Assembly (NCBI RefSeq): GCF_000688335.1
Contig: NZ_JHZX01000001.1
Location: forward strand, 3,534,001 to 3,598,000
Length of the DNA: 64,000 nt
Direction: 5' to 3'
Source: Sediminibacter sp. Hel_I_10
Lineage (GTDB): Bacteria; Bacteroidota; Bacteroidia; Flavobacteriales; Flavobacteriaceae
A program made the position numbers and the translations under genes. Shown here in pieces: positions 32,305 to 42,024 of this stretch; position 1 is the stretch's first letter, and each line of letters opens with the position of its first letter. Below the pieces are notes generated by a model. The model ran no database searches and was not told where the DNA came from. It saw nothing but the letters and a program-made list of their open reading frames with translations.

Positions 32305-33996
32305 ATGAGCGACGATAAAAAAGTCATCTTCTCAATGTCTGGACTTACCAAGACATTTCCATCAGCAAATACGCCAGTACTTAAAAATATATACCTCAGT
32401 TTTTTCTATGGTGCCAAAATTGGTATTCTAGGTCTTAATGGCTCGGGAAAATCAACCTTATTAAAAATTATAGCAGGGGTTGATAAAAATTATCAAGGAG
32501 ACGTTGTCTTTGCTCCAGGTTACACAGTGGGCTATTTGGAACAAGAGCCGCAATTGGATGAAGAGAAAACAGTTATGGACATTGTACGCGAAGGTGCTGC
32601 GGAAACCGTCGCTATTTTAGATGAGTACAATAGTATTAATGATCAATTTGGTTTAGAGGAAGTCTATAGCAATCCTGATAAAATGGAAAAACTGATGAAC
32701 CGTCAGGCTGTACTTCAAGATCAAATAGATGCTGCAAATGCTTGGGAATTAGACACCAAATTAGAAATTGCTATGGATGCCTTAAGAACTCCAGAGGGCG
32801 ATAAAAAAATTAAAGTATTATCTGGGGGAGAGCGCCGTAGAGTGGCTTTGTGTCGTTTATTGTTGAAAGAGCCAGACGTATTACTTTTAGATGAGCCTAC
32901 TAACCACTTAGATGCAGAATCTGTACATTGGTTAGAGCATCATCTCGCACAATATAAGGGGACGGTTATCGCCGTAACACACGATAGGTACTTTTTGGAT
33001 AATGTTGCAGGTTGGATTTTAGAGTTAGATAGAGGTGAGGGGATTCCTTGGAAAGGAAACTATAGCTCATGGTTAGACCAAAAATCTAAGCGTATGGCTC
33101 AAGAGAGCAAGACAGCTTCCAAACGTCAAAAGACTTTAGAAAGAGAGTTAGAATGGGTTCGTCAAGGAGCAAAAGGGCGTCAAACCAAACAGAAGGCCCG
33201 TTTGAATAACTATGATAAACTGATGAGTCAAGATCAAAAGCAATTGGATGAAAAACTTGAAATTTATATTCCAAATGGTCCGCGCTTAGGAACCAATGTT
33301 ATTGAGGCCAAAGGTGTGAGTAAGGCCTATGGAGATAAGTTATTATATGAAGATCTCAACTTTAACCTGCCTCAAGCGGGAATTGTAGGAGTGATTGGTC
33401 CTAACGGAGCTGGTAAAACCACAATTTTCAGAATGATTATGGGAGAGGAAACTCCTGAAAAAGGTGAATTTGTAGTTGGTGATACAGCAAAGATCGCTTA
33501 TGTAGATCAAGCGCATTCCAATATCAATGCTGAAAAATCAATTTGGCAAAACTTTAGCGATGAACAAGAGTTGGTGATGATGGGAGGAAAGCAGGTGAAC
33601 TCTAGAGCGTACTTGAGTCGTTTTAATTTCTCTGGAAGTGAACAGAATAAGACCGTAAAATTACTATCTGGTGGAGAGCGTAACCGCTTACATTTGGCCA
33701 TGACCTTAAAAGAAGAAGGTAACGTGTTACTACTAGATGAGCCTACCAATGATCTTGATGTAAATACGTTAAGAGCTTTAGAGGAAGGTCTGGAAAATTT
33801 TGCAGGTTGTGCTGTTGTCATTTCTCACGATAGATGGTTTTTAGATAGAGTCTGTACGCACATTCTTGCGTTTGAAGGTAATAGCCAGGTCTATTTCTTT
33901 GAGGGAAGTTTCTCAGATTATGAGGAAAACAAGAAAAAGAGATTGGGTGGTGATATTATGCCAAAACGTATTAAATATAAAAAACTGGTGCGCTAA
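32305..33996 (+). CDS. ettA: ABC-F translational throttle EttA
   Basis: The 563-residue ABC-F protein binds the ribosomal E site and gates entry into elongation according to ATP/ADP. The first cassette has Walker A 'GLNGSGKS' (43-50), signature 'LSGGERRRVAL' and Walker B 'LLLDEPTNHLD'. A basic linker rich in Lys/Arg and Gln ('RQGAKGRQTKQKARL') follows. The second cassette has 'GPNGAGKT', 'LSGGERNRLHL' and 'LLLDEPTNDLD'. Length and 'YKGTVIAVTHDRYFLD' fit EttA rather than Uup. A TATCTTTA box lies near 32260 and a terminator follows the gene. Confidence 0.93.
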   Translation: MSDDKKVIFSMSGLTKTFPSANTPVLKNIYLSFFYGAKIGILGLNGSGKSTLLKIIAGVDKNYQGDVVFAPGYTVGYLEQEPQLDEEKTVMDIVREGAAETVAILDEYNSINDQFGLEEVYSNPDKMEKLMNRQAVLQDQIDAANAWELDTKLEIAMDALRTPEGDKKIKVLSGGERRRVALCRLLLKEPDVLLLDEPTNHLDAESVHWLEHHLAQYKGTVIAVTHDRYFLDNVAGWILELDRGEGIPWKGNYSSWLDQKSKRMAQESKTASKRQKTLERELEWVRQGAKGRQTKQKARLNNYDKLMSQDQKQLDEKLEIYIPNGPRLGTNVIEAKGVSKAYGDKLLYEDLNFNLPQAGIVGVIGPNGAGKTTIFRMIMGEETPEKGEFVVGDTAKIAYVDQAHSNINAEKSIWQNFSDEQELVMMGGKQVNSRAYLSRFNFSGSEQNKTVKLLSGGERNRLHLAMTLKEEGNVLLLDEPTNDLDVNTLRALEEGLENFAGCAVVISHDRWFLDRVCTHILAFEGNSQVYFFEGSFSDYEENKKKRLGGDIMPKRIKYKKLVR

Positions 33997-34017
33997 TAGC
34001 ATTTTAGTTTAAATGAA

Positions 34018-34056
34018 GAATCCCGCAAAACAACTGTTTCGCGGGATTTTTTTATA
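34018..34056 (+). terminator. Rho-independent terminator of ettA
   Basis: TCCCGCAAAA and TTTCGCGGGA pair (one bulge) and are followed by a T run. Confidence 0.85.
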
Positions 34057-34072
34057 ATAGAGTGTGTTTTGT

Positions 34073-34309
34073 TTAGCTGTTTGTATTGTCGTAGAGATGT
34101 CCTTCTGTAAAATCACGATAGGCCTGATCATTTTTCTTCTTAAATGCGCTATTGTCTAATAAACGTTTATTCTCTGCTTTCAGTTTAAACATTTTAATCA
34201 CCGCTACTCCTATAAAAATAGCAAAAACAACGGTAGTTACAATAAGTACAATAGTCAGTTGAGTGGTACTCACAAGAGCGAAATTTGCGATTTTGAATGT
34301 AGGTATCAT
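34073..34309 (-). CDS. Small single-span membrane protein
   Basis: The 78-residue protein has one hydrophobic segment (about 18-40, 'LTIVLIVTTVVFAIFIGVAV') followed by a charged helix with Lys/Glu/Asn and a C-terminal 'DFTEGHLYDNTNS'. The topology with a short N-terminus and cytosolic tail is inferred from the positive residues after the segment. No family is recognised. The ATG at 34309 is the only sensible start. Confidence 0.6.
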   Translation of the reverse strand: MIPTFKIANFALVSTTQLTIVLIVTTVVFAIFIGVAVIKMFKLKAENKRLLDNSAFKKKNDQAYRDFTEGHLYDNTNS

Positions 34310-34422
34310 GATTTAGATTTTTACTTGGGCAAATCAAATATACACTTTTATTTTAAACGCCAAGTACTTCGCTTTAAAAAAGTTATCGGCCTAAGAACAA
34401 ATTATAGTTAAGTTTTAAGGAC

Positions 34423-35220
34423 TTATTCGTACCAATTGAGTTGTACAACCTCAATACTTTCATCGCCTTGATTCACAAGTGTTTTGAATTTATCAACATC
34501 ACTCAATCCTTCTGTACCTCTATAGTGGTAAGGATAGACTTTAGCAGGTTTAAACTCTAAAACAGCGCTTACAGCACTTTCAATTGGCATAGTGTAAGGT
34601 AAGTTCATGCATACAAAAGCAATGTCAATATCTTTTAAATTACGCATCTCTGGGATATCCTCTGTATCTCCAGAAATATATACCCGATCATCTCCTAGAG
34701 TTACCACATAACCATTACCACGGCCTTTAGTATGAAACTTTAAAGCTTCTTCACGTAAATTATACATAGGGATCGCTTCAACAGTATATCCATTTACAGT
34801 TTTGGTGTCGCCATTGTTCATAACGGTAAGTGTTCCGTATTTCAAATCTTCAGGAAACTGATCTACTACAGCTTGTGGAGCTACAATTGTAGCTTTCGAA
34901 AGATCTAAGGCCTTTAAGGTTTCGATGTCTAAATGGTCACCGTGTATGTCGGTAAGCATTACAATTTCTGGACTTGTATATTCAGAAAAAGCTTCTTTTC
35001 CGCCTGTAGGGTCTACATAAATAGCATTGTCACCATAGGTCAATACCATTGTGGCATGAGAAATAGGAGAAATTTCAAGCGATTTCTGTGTGGTTTCTTC
35101 TTGTTTGGTCATGCTAGATGCATCTGATGTCATATCCTGACTCACGTTATCTTTTTTATCAGACTTACAAGAGGTCATTAATGTGATGCAAGACATAAGT
35201 AAAAGTAAATTCGTTTTCAT
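34423..35220 (-). CDS. Metallo-beta-lactamase-fold lipoprotein hydrolase
   Basis: The 265-residue protein has a lipobox at Cys18 (Met-Thr-Ser-Cys). The MBL domain carries 'ISHATMVLTYGDNAIYVDPT', the metal motif 'LTDIHGDHLDIET' (a variant HxxDH), 'VYISGDTED' with the bridging Asp, and 'YPYHYRGT' with the last His. This UlaG/YtnP-like subgroup is often annotated only as MBL-fold hydrolase. A periplasmic or surface location follows from the lipobox. Substrate unknown. Confidence 0.87.
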   Translation of the reverse strand: MKTNLLLLMSCITLMTSCKSDKKDNVSQDMTSDASSMTKQEETTQKSLEISPISHATMVLTYGDNAIYVDPTGGKEAFSEYTSPEIVMLTDIHGDHLDIETLKALDLSKATIVAPQAVVDQFPEDLKYGTLTVMNNGDTKTVNGYTVEAIPMYNLREEALKFHTKGRGNGYVVTLGDDRVYISGDTEDIPEMRNLKDIDIAFVCMNLPYTMPIESAVSAVLEFKPAKVYPYHYRGTEGLSDVDKFKTLVNQGDESIEVVQLNWYE

Positions 35221-35404
35221 AGCTATTAGTTAGTGTTTTAAATGATATGGAAAGATAGTGACAATTCATTATTCTTTAAAATTTGTAACAAATAATTAAG
35301 TTTCTCTACTTATTATTTGGACACTTAATAATTTTTTTTGCGATATTTTTTATCGAAATTGCTTGTCCATTCTATAATTGTTCAACTAAAATACATAGCA
35401 CAAC

Positions 35405-36745
35405 ATGTCTGACGATTTTGATTTACTTGAAACCAATACCAACGAAAAAAGTGAAAAGGTAGATGTCAATTGGGGTAAAGCCATTGACACCATGAAATCC
35501 AAACTAGCACAAGAAGATGATCCCGAAAGTCGTCAGAAAATATTGAATGCCACTTTAGATGATGTGGTTCATATGGCTGAAAAGGATAGAACAACCCTAT
35601 TAGATGCCATTAAGGACTTAACCGATTATCAAGATGAAGTCGGCATTCTCTTTGAAAACTTTTCTTCACTTAATGCTAATGAGCAAAAGGTAATTGATGA
35701 TGCCATCAAGCGTCTAGAGCGTGCTAAGGTAGAATTAGAAGATGCTGAAGCAAAACCAGATACCTGGTGGAATAATCTCTGGGGAAGAAAAAGTAAAATC
35801 AAGGAGGCAGAGCAAGAATTGCAAAACGCACAAAAAGATAGAGATGCGGCAGATAACAAAGCCAAATCGATGTTTCAAGACCGAATTGAAAATGCCGATG
35901 TGCAAACCTTGTTAAACGAGCTGAGTTTTAAATCCCAAGCCGCCGTAACCCGATTAAAAAATCGTGAAGTAGAAATCAAGGAAGTAGAAGATAAACTGCA
36001 AACCGCAATTGTTGAGGCCACAAAAAATCACACAAGAGCTTTAGAGAAGAAAAAAGAGGTTGAAGCTAAATTAGAAGAAAAATATGCAGCACTCAAACAA
36101 GCGCGTCAAGCCTTGGAGGAGATTGTTGACAAGCAATCTGCAGATTATGCACAAGCCATTGGCAAGGTTACTGGTTTGGAGCAGGAAGTAGAAGAATTAG
36201 AAGGACTTAAAAACGCCTATACAACGTTGGCCGCTTCTAAAGATAGTTTTGTACACAAGCATAACTTAACCATTAAGGTGTTGACTTCACTAAGAAGTAA
36301 TTTACAAACGCATCGCGCAAAACTGAAGAGTGATACCGAGGAACGTCTCAAATATTACGATGGTTACGTGGTGGCGCTTAAGGCTAGAACCGATCAAGAA
36401 TTCGCTGCCATTCTAGAGCATCTCGGTGTTAAAACCGATGAGCATATAGGAGAAACCTTAGCATCTATGCATACAGCAAGTGCCAGAGCACGTCAAGAAA
36501 TGATGGATAATATTCCTGTACACGAAAAAGTGATGCAAGGGGTCTACAGTAGTTATGCCGAAGCTTTACAAGAAATTAGAGCGAAAGATGTTGATATTCA
36601 AAAGAACTTTGCTGAACGTTATGGTATTGATATGAAAGAGATCTTTGAAGATTACTATAAGGCAGATGCCAATGCACCTTCTGCAGGCACAGCACCTCAA
36701 GCTACACCAGCAAAAGGAGCAGATAGTGAGGATTTACTGAGCTAA
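35405..36745 (+). CDS. Cytosolic coiled-coil protein, first gene of the AAA block
   Basis: The 446-residue protein has no signal or membrane segment. An acidic N-terminus (1-25) is followed by helical heptads from about 30 to 345, including 'KPDTWWNNLWGRKSKIKEAE', and a conserved-looking helical C-terminal part ('SLRSNLQTHRAKLKSDTEER', 'KYYDGYVVALKARTDQEFAA'). It ends in a Pro/Ala-rich tail. The layout recalls TelA-type stress proteins but I see no clear match. It heads a co-directional set with an AAA ATPase and may be its partner or scaffold; that is inference. The 184-base leader contains an AT-rich stretch with a small CGATA/TATCG hairpin at 35342. Confidence 0.85.
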   Translation: MSDDFDLLETNTNEKSEKVDVNWGKAIDTMKSKLAQEDDPESRQKILNATLDDVVHMAEKDRTTLLDAIKDLTDYQDEVGILFENFSSLNANEQKVIDDAIKRLERAKVELEDAEAKPDTWWNNLWGRKSKIKEAEQELQNAQKDRDAADNKAKSMFQDRIENADVQTLLNELSFKSQAAVTRLKNREVEIKEVEDKLQTAIVEATKNHTRALEKKKEVEAKLEEKYAALKQARQALEEIVDKQSADYAQAIGKVTGLEQEVEELEGLKNAYTTLAASKDSFVHKHNLTIKVLTSLRSNLQTHRAKLKSDTEERLKYYDGYVVALKARTDQEFAAILEHLGVKTDEHIGETLASMHTASARARQEMMDNIPVHEKVMQGVYSSYAEALQEIRAKDVDIQKNFAERYGIDMKEIFEDYYKADANAPSAGTAPQATPAKGADSEDLLS

Positions 36746-36778
36746 TAGAAATTTTATTTCACCATTTGATACATCACT

Positions 36779-36815
36779 TAAAGCGGAAGTAGTTTAACAA
36801 TCGCTTTCGCTTTTA
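36779..36815 (+). terminator. Hairpin between first and second genes of the block
   Basis: TAAAGCGGAAG and CTTTCGCTTTTA-type arms pair with a 17-base loop and a weak TTTTAAATTT tail. It could be a partial terminator setting the ratio of the coiled-coil protein to the downstream proteins. Confidence 0.5.
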
Positions 36816-36893
36816 AATTTATTTATAGTCTTAAACTTGTTTGATTATTAAGTCTTAACAAGAGGTATCAGCTAATTGTTTATAATTTAAATC

Positions 36894-37940
36894 ATGATCG
36901 TAACGCCATTAGATTCCGCAATTTTAGATTCTAAAGAGCAATATGTTTTCTATCACAAAAAGGTCGATTTCGTATTGAAGGAATTAATTGTAAGCGTTCA
37001 AAAGCATCGACTTTGTACAGAACAAGAACTTATTGTGTTTAAACAATATTGCGATTTGTTACTATATTCCATTGAGGCCATGCGCGTGAAATACATGTAT
37101 GACGACGAGGACAACATGAAGGTGGATCTTACCGATTCTGGATTTCCAAATTATTTAGAGTTTCGCTATCTATTTAACGATTTAGCCTTACGTGAAAATT
37201 ATTTGCATAAATTGAAATCGGTTGAGCAACTTCAAGATGAATTTTTAGAACAACTGCTTCGGAAAAAGGAGCCCATTAAAAAGGATAAGCTCTTTCAAGC
37301 GGCTTCAATTGTATACTACACCTCTGTTGAACAGAAATATATTTTTAACAGATTTGTACAAGGCAAAATTATTGAGGCTCCGCAAGGTGCGGCAGGAGCG
37401 TATATGACCAGTTGGAGTTTTTATGACGTATCGCATAACAGACCCTTTGTCTGCTTTATGTATTTTGATTATGATGGCAAGTCTATGGAGGCAGATCGGC
37501 CAGGGATTTATGAGGTACTGAAAAACGCAGCAGATCGCGATATGGACTTAGATACCATGGCCTACGGAATTGATCGGAAATTAGCAGACGTGAAACCCAA
37601 ATACATCAAACGCATTGATCTTGGACCATTTCATAATGTTTTTGCAAAGGACGAGAACGACATTACACATGCTATTTTAAAAAGCATCGCCCAAAAGGAA
37701 ATTCCTCTAGAATCTTTTGCCATATCTCTAAAAATCGATGAGGTATACTCAAAAAGTGAATTTAAAGAAGGGAATTACTTTAGTAAACAAACGCTTCAAA
37801 ACTGGGATACGGTTTTAAAAAACAACTATGTTTTTGCACCACACCGTATCATTCAACTGCTGTATAGTAAAACTCCAGAAATCATGAACCGTTTAGCGAA
37901 AGCACCGTTTGAGGTGGCGAGTTTGAATCTTAAAAATTAA
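36894..37940 (+). CDS. Unrecognised cytosolic protein
   Basis: The 348-residue protein has no signal or membrane segment. The first 150 residues look helical and the rest mixed alpha/beta, with 'SWSFYDVSHNRPFVCFMYFD' around 170-190 and 'YIKRIDLGPFHNVFAKDEND' around 240. No nucleotide-binding or catalytic motif is seen. It lies between the coiled-coil gene and the AAA ATPase gene (57-base gap to the latter) and so is likely part of the same pathway or complex. I cannot assign a family. Confidence 0.85.
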   Translation: MIVTPLDSAILDSKEQYVFYHKKVDFVLKELIVSVQKHRLCTEQELIVFKQYCDLLLYSIEAMRVKYMYDDEDNMKVDLTDSGFPNYLEFRYLFNDLALRENYLHKLKSVEQLQDEFLEQLLRKKEPIKKDKLFQAASIVYYTSVEQKYIFNRFVQGKIIEAPQGAAGAYMTSWSFYDVSHNRPFVCFMYFDYDGKSMEADRPGIYEVLKNAADRDMDLDTMAYGIDRKLADVKPKYIKRIDLGPFHNVFAKDENDITHAILKSIAQKEIPLESFAISLKIDEVYSKSEFKEGNYFSKQTLQNWDTVLKNNYVFAPHRIIQLLYSKTPEIMNRLAKAPFEVASLNLKN

Positions 37941-37997
37941 ATACCAGTTGACCTACTCAAATCGAGCATTCGGTTTGTCTAAACTAAAAACTTAACG

Positions 37998-39959
37998 ATG
38001 GAACATAACTCAACATTTCCCATAAAACAAAATGAACTCGATATGCTTCGTGATGAAGCGACCTCTTACATTAAAAGTGTACAGTGGGAGCAAGGGCAAC
38101 GTGCAAAAAGTAAGGATAAGGATGCTAAAGATGAATCCATTCTACTGTATCTCTCCAGAGCAAAAGGTAATGGCGGAGCAGAAGCGACCTCGGTTTCAAA
38201 AACAATTTTAGAGCTTAAAAAACGTTTATTGCCAGAGTCCATTGCCATTCCCTTGTACTTAAATCAAATGCTTTATGCGGTGCAAGAAGGGATTACTTTA
38301 GGGATTTGGATTAAGGATAGTTATTATGATGCTTCAGGACTTTCGAGTTTAAGTGAGAACAAATCGGCATTAGACAATTCCGGAAAGCGGGAATACGAAA
38401 GTAAGATGCAAACCGCAACGGCGTTTCAATTGTTTTCTACAGCGTATAAAATTCTTCATGACTTAAAACCAATAGCTTCCGATGATTTGAGTGTGATGCG
38501 CAACAAGTTCGCAGGGCTTCCAGAAGTGTCGCTAATGTCGCCTTTAAAAGGAATTTCCTGTGCCTTATTTTACTTTGATAAATATTTGGGACACCCCGAG
38601 ATCATTAAAACCGATAAGGATGTCATTGATTTTAGCGTTGTTTATTTTGAAGCGCTCATCGCTGAGATTCAAATGCGTAAAAGCAGTTTGGAGTATACAG
38701 AAACCATTGTTGACCGCACTTATAAATTAGAGAAAAGTGAATTTGCCATTTCAGGCTGGGACAATGTATTTCAAGGAGCAGCCAAAAGTGTAGAATTTAA
38801 TAAGATTAGATTCGATCAAATTGTTGGAAACAGAGATGCCAAACACTTTGCACGCCGTTTAACCGAGCGTCTATTGAGCTATGATTTTACAGCTAAGAAA
38901 AATCCGTTTCAAGAACTTGGCGGGTTTATGCCAGTGTTTATGGGTTACGGTATTCCTGGAACAGGAAAAAGTATGCTCATTGCGGCCATTGCTACAAGGT
39001 TAAAAGAGCACTGCGATAACTTAGACATTCCGTTTTTGTTCCATCCTATGCCAGATACGCTGATTTCAACCTTTCAAGGTGGTTCTGCCGAAAAGATGGT
39101 GGATTGGATGAAGCCCTTACAAGATCCATCTAAGTTGATATTTGCTCCTATTGATGACGCTGAAAATAATCTGCAAGAGCGTACCGCACAGGGTGTTTCC
39201 GCAGGAGTGAAAGAAGTGATTGGCGTGTTTTTGAGATATACCGAAGGCGCCTATGCTGTAAACTACGGCAATAGTTCTATTGGTTTATTTACAAATCTTC
39301 CCGAGATGTTAGATAAAGCCGTGATATCAAGAGTACAAGGGCGGTTTAAAATTGATGGTGCAAGGAACGAGCATGATTTTTTAGATCAAGATCATTTATG
39401 GTGGCGTAAGTTTGAGGAGACCATGCCCAATTTTGTAAATATGGAAGGGCCTGAAAATTATGACTATTTAAAGAATCAAGGTTTGGCCAAGAATATGGGA
39501 GAGATCTTAAAGGTGGTAAATAAGCCTACCGAGGAGCGTATGAAACAAGTTTATAACACGGTAGATCAGCAATACAATGCCAACGAACATTTGTTTTATG
39601 CCAATTTGTATAAAGAGGTTCAAGAAGTCTTTCCGTTTTTCTCTTCTCGAGATGTGCGAAACATTCAAAGTGCGATTTCATTAAGATTAACCGATTTTGA
39701 TTTGGATGAATATTGGTTTGAAAATCCAGACATCTACTTTAAGAAGGATTATGACACCAAATTTGGCATGCTACAGGAATTGATGCGCGCCAATATGAAA
39801 GGTTTAAATTTTTCTGAAATTAGACGGCAAGAAGTGGTGCGTTATTTAGACAATGTGGCCACCATTGCAGATACCGATTTTAAACGTAAGGTCGAGGCTA
39901 GGGTAAATCAACTCAACGTTGAGCTAGAAGCAAAAAGTCAGTTTGGAAAACAATATTAG
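37998..39959 (+). CDS. AAA-family ATPase
   Basis: The 653-residue protein has a 300-residue helical N-terminal region, then one AAA module. Walker A is 'GYGIPGTGKS' (316-325), the Walker B-like strand is 'LIFAPIDDAEN' (380-390, with Asp-Asp instead of Asp-Glu), the sensor 1 Asn is in 'GLFTNLPEM', and a putative Arg finger is Arg445 in 'VISRVQGRF'. A 180-residue helical C-terminus follows. A pore-loop-like 'TFQGGSAEKM' (358-367) suggests a remodelling ATPase. Its neighbours (coiled-coil and 348-residue proteins upstream, Nudix pair downstream) are its probable partners. Confidence 0.88.
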   Translation: MEHNSTFPIKQNELDMLRDEATSYIKSVQWEQGQRAKSKDKDAKDESILLYLSRAKGNGGAEATSVSKTILELKKRLLPESIAIPLYLNQMLYAVQEGITLGIWIKDSYYDASGLSSLSENKSALDNSGKREYESKMQTATAFQLFSTAYKILHDLKPIASDDLSVMRNKFAGLPEVSLMSPLKGISCALFYFDKYLGHPEIIKTDKDVIDFSVVYFEALIAEIQMRKSSLEYTETIVDRTYKLEKSEFAISGWDNVFQGAAKSVEFNKIRFDQIVGNRDAKHFARRLTERLLSYDFTAKKNPFQELGGFMPVFMGYGIPGTGKSMLIAAIATRLKEHCDNLDIPFLFHPMPDTLISTFQGGSAEKMVDWMKPLQDPSKLIFAPIDDAENNLQERTAQGVSAGVKEVIGVFLRYTEGAYAVNYGNSSIGLFTNLPEMLDKAVISRVQGRFKIDGARNEHDFLDQDHLWWRKFEETMPNFVNMEGPENYDYLKNQGLAKNMGEILKVVNKPTEERMKQVYNTVDQQYNANEHLFYANLYKEVQEVFPFFSSRDVRNIQSAISLRLTDFDLDEYWFENPDIYFKKDYDTKFGMLQELMRANMKGLNFSEIRRQEVVRYLDNVATIADTDFKRKVEARVNQLNVELEAKSQFGKQY

Positions 39960-40030
39960 CGTTTTGACATAAAAGGAGAATCCAATTTCTTTTAAGTTCT
40001 AAACGCACCGTAATAATTTAGAAACAACGC

Positions 40031-40609
40031 ATGCAAAGATTAAAAAATATAACACACCATTTACTGTCTAATGATTGGGCTACTTTAAACAGGATTGATT
40101 ACGATTATCAGTTTGATGACGGCTCTTGGAAACGGATTTCGAGAGAGTGCTATAACCGCGGAAATGGGACAGCTATTTTACTCTACAACATGGAGAAATC
40201 AACCCTTATTCTAACCAAGCAGTTTCGAATGCCAGCCTACGAGAACAATCAAGAAGAGGGCATGAGCATTGAGGTTTGTGCCGGAGCATTAGATAAAAAT
40301 GAAGATCCTGAAACGTGTATTATCAGAGAAGTTGAGGAGGAGACAGGCTACAAGATCAATAGTGCGTCGCTGGTTCTGGAAACATATATGTCACCTGGAG
40401 CCATGACTGAAAAATTATACCTTTTTACTTCGGAATATACCGATGCCATGAAAATTGACACGGGTGGCGGATTGGAGAGCGAAAACGAAGAAATAGAAGT
40501 CATGGAATTGCATATTTCCGAAGTGTTAAAGATGATTGATAACAAGGACATTATCGATGCCAAAACCATCATGTTGATTCAATTTGCACAAATTCATAAG
40601 CTACTGTAA
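40031..40609 (+). CDS. Nudix hydrolase, NudK-like
   Basis: The 192-residue protein has a complete Nudix box: Gly-x5-Glu-x7-Arg-Glu-Val-x-Glu-Glu-x-Gly starting in 'GALDKNEDPETC' near residue 88. The N-terminal strand pattern 'FDDGSWKRISRECYNRGNG' and 'LTKQFRMPAYENN' matches the GDP-mannose/ADP-ribose pyrophosphatase (NudK/NudF) branch. All metal-binding Glu residues are present. Its stop overlaps the start of the next gene by one base (TAATG), so the two are made together. A nucleotide-sugar or ADP-ribose-like substrate is inferred from the branch only. Confidence 0.9.
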   Translation: MQRLKNITHHLLSNDWATLNRIDYDYQFDDGSWKRISRECYNRGNGTAILLYNMEKSTLILTKQFRMPAYENNQEEGMSIEVCAGALDKNEDPETCIIREVEEETGYKINSASLVLETYMSPGAMTEKLYLFTSEYTDAMKIDTGGGLESENEEIEVMELHISEVLKMIDNKDIIDAKTIMLIQFAQIHKLL

Positions 40610-41844
40610 TGCAAAAATTAAAAGCGGCAAACTTATACTTAAGTGAACTTATTCCCATTTCAGGAAAGTTGGTAGAACGTTACAACAAATGCCTCAAGAA
40701 GCTAGGGTTTTCTGAAACCAAACTTGAGAAGTTTTCTATTGACGGCATGGGCTGGAGCCCAGAAATTTCCGAAGAGAAAGGAGAACCCTATTATTTATGT
40801 AACGGAGAGTCTAATCCGCACGCCATTATCATTACTCCGCTACAACATAAAAAACCATTATACATGCCCTTTCATACGTTTGATAGGGACATGATGACGC
40901 TTATTTTTAAAACCTATGGCAGTAAAATTAATGACATTACTAGAGATTCCGCCATTTGCATAGATTTTGATCAAAAGATCGATGCGTTTTATGAGCCCTT
41001 AGATGTCTTAAAATATAAAAACGTAACCATAAGATTTCACCTTATTGACAATCTTGACAACGTACGGGAAACACAACTGCAGCTTATTGATAAATTTAAA
41101 CGAGGTAATAACTTTATTGATGAGGGGCTTCATGCTCAATTATTGGAATCTGCCAGAAGATATGGCGATCTACGAACTCGAGATTTATCCCTAGAAGAGC
41201 TACAATTTGAAACAAACTCCTTTTACACCAAATCATTTGGAGGTGTTTATGTACTGCGCGATTTTATTGCGCCCATGGTTGTGTTTGAGGATATGAAATG
41301 GTATAAGGAAGCCATAAAAGATACCCTTCAAGACGTAATTATCTTTCATATATCACAACCAGAGCTTATGGAAAAGCTACGTGATCATATCATTATTGCT
41401 TATGATTTAGAAGATGTTGTTAAAGAAGCACGCTATGAGCGGATTAAAAAATTTATGTTTGCCCAATATTTAAAAGATACCAGTCATCCTATAAAAGATA
41501 TACTTAACGATCAATTGCTGTTTAAAAGTTATCTCAATAAAATGGATATTGATACAAGAAAACGGGTAATGAGCGTTGAGCGTTATCTCGAAAAATTAGA
41601 AACGAGTAATCAATTTAAAATTGCAGATATTGTAGACAACGACCTGTTTGAAGCAATGCATGAACCACATTCGAGCCTACATCCCAAACATCAGGATTTG
41701 ATCTGGAAGTTATTAATGAATATTTCAGCAAAGGACGTCCTCTTTTTGTATTGGTATGACAAGCTGCAGTTCTACAAAGCTTATGATACTTGGGACGAAT
41801 CCTTGAAAGACTGGGCGATTGAGCAGATTAAATCCTATATTTGA
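40609..41844 (+). CDS. Unrecognised protein translationally coupled to Nudix
   Basis: The 411-residue protein has no signal peptide or membrane span. It starts on the overlapping TAATG after the Nudix gene. Notable stretches are 'SIDGMGWSPEISEEKGEPYY', 'AICIDFDQKIDAFYEPLDVL' and 'DVVKEARYERIKKFMFAQYL', with a helical C-terminal half. It may be a DUF6638-type protein, but I cannot confirm this. The coupling suggests it acts on or with the Nudix product. It ends the cytosolic part of the block and is followed by a 246-base gap. Confidence 0.82.
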   Translation: MQKLKAANLYLSELIPISGKLVERYNKCLKKLGFSETKLEKFSIDGMGWSPEISEEKGEPYYLCNGESNPHAIIITPLQHKKPLYMPFHTFDRDMMTLIFKTYGSKINDITRDSAICIDFDQKIDAFYEPLDVLKYKNVTIRFHLIDNLDNVRETQLQLIDKFKRGNNFIDEGLHAQLLESARRYGDLRTRDLSLEELQFETNSFYTKSFGGVYVLRDFIAPMVVFEDMKWYKEAIKDTLQDVIIFHISQPELMEKLRDHIIIAYDLEDVVKEARYERIKKFMFAQYLKDTSHPIKDILNDQLLFKSYLNKMDIDTRKRVMSVERYLEKLETSNQFKIADIVDNDLFEAMHEPHSSLHPKHQDLIWKLLMNISAKDVLFLYWYDKLQFYKAYDTWDESLKDWAIEQIKSYI

Positions 41845-42024
41845 GTTGTTTTTTAAGATTATTCCTACATTTATATTGTGATAATCTCAAAAATAGACCT
41901 TTATTTTTGCGAAAAAATCGTTTTTTGAAGCTAAAAAAGTGCTCTTTGATTGTTCAAGTTTTATATCTTTAAAAAAATTAGAGTGTTTACCGATGTTGCC
42001 ATCATATTTGAATTAAACAGAACT

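Noticed and set aside
35405-36745. TelA tellurite-resistance protein.
   Set aside because: The all-helical layout is similar but I could not match conserved TelA segments, and no ter genes are nearby.
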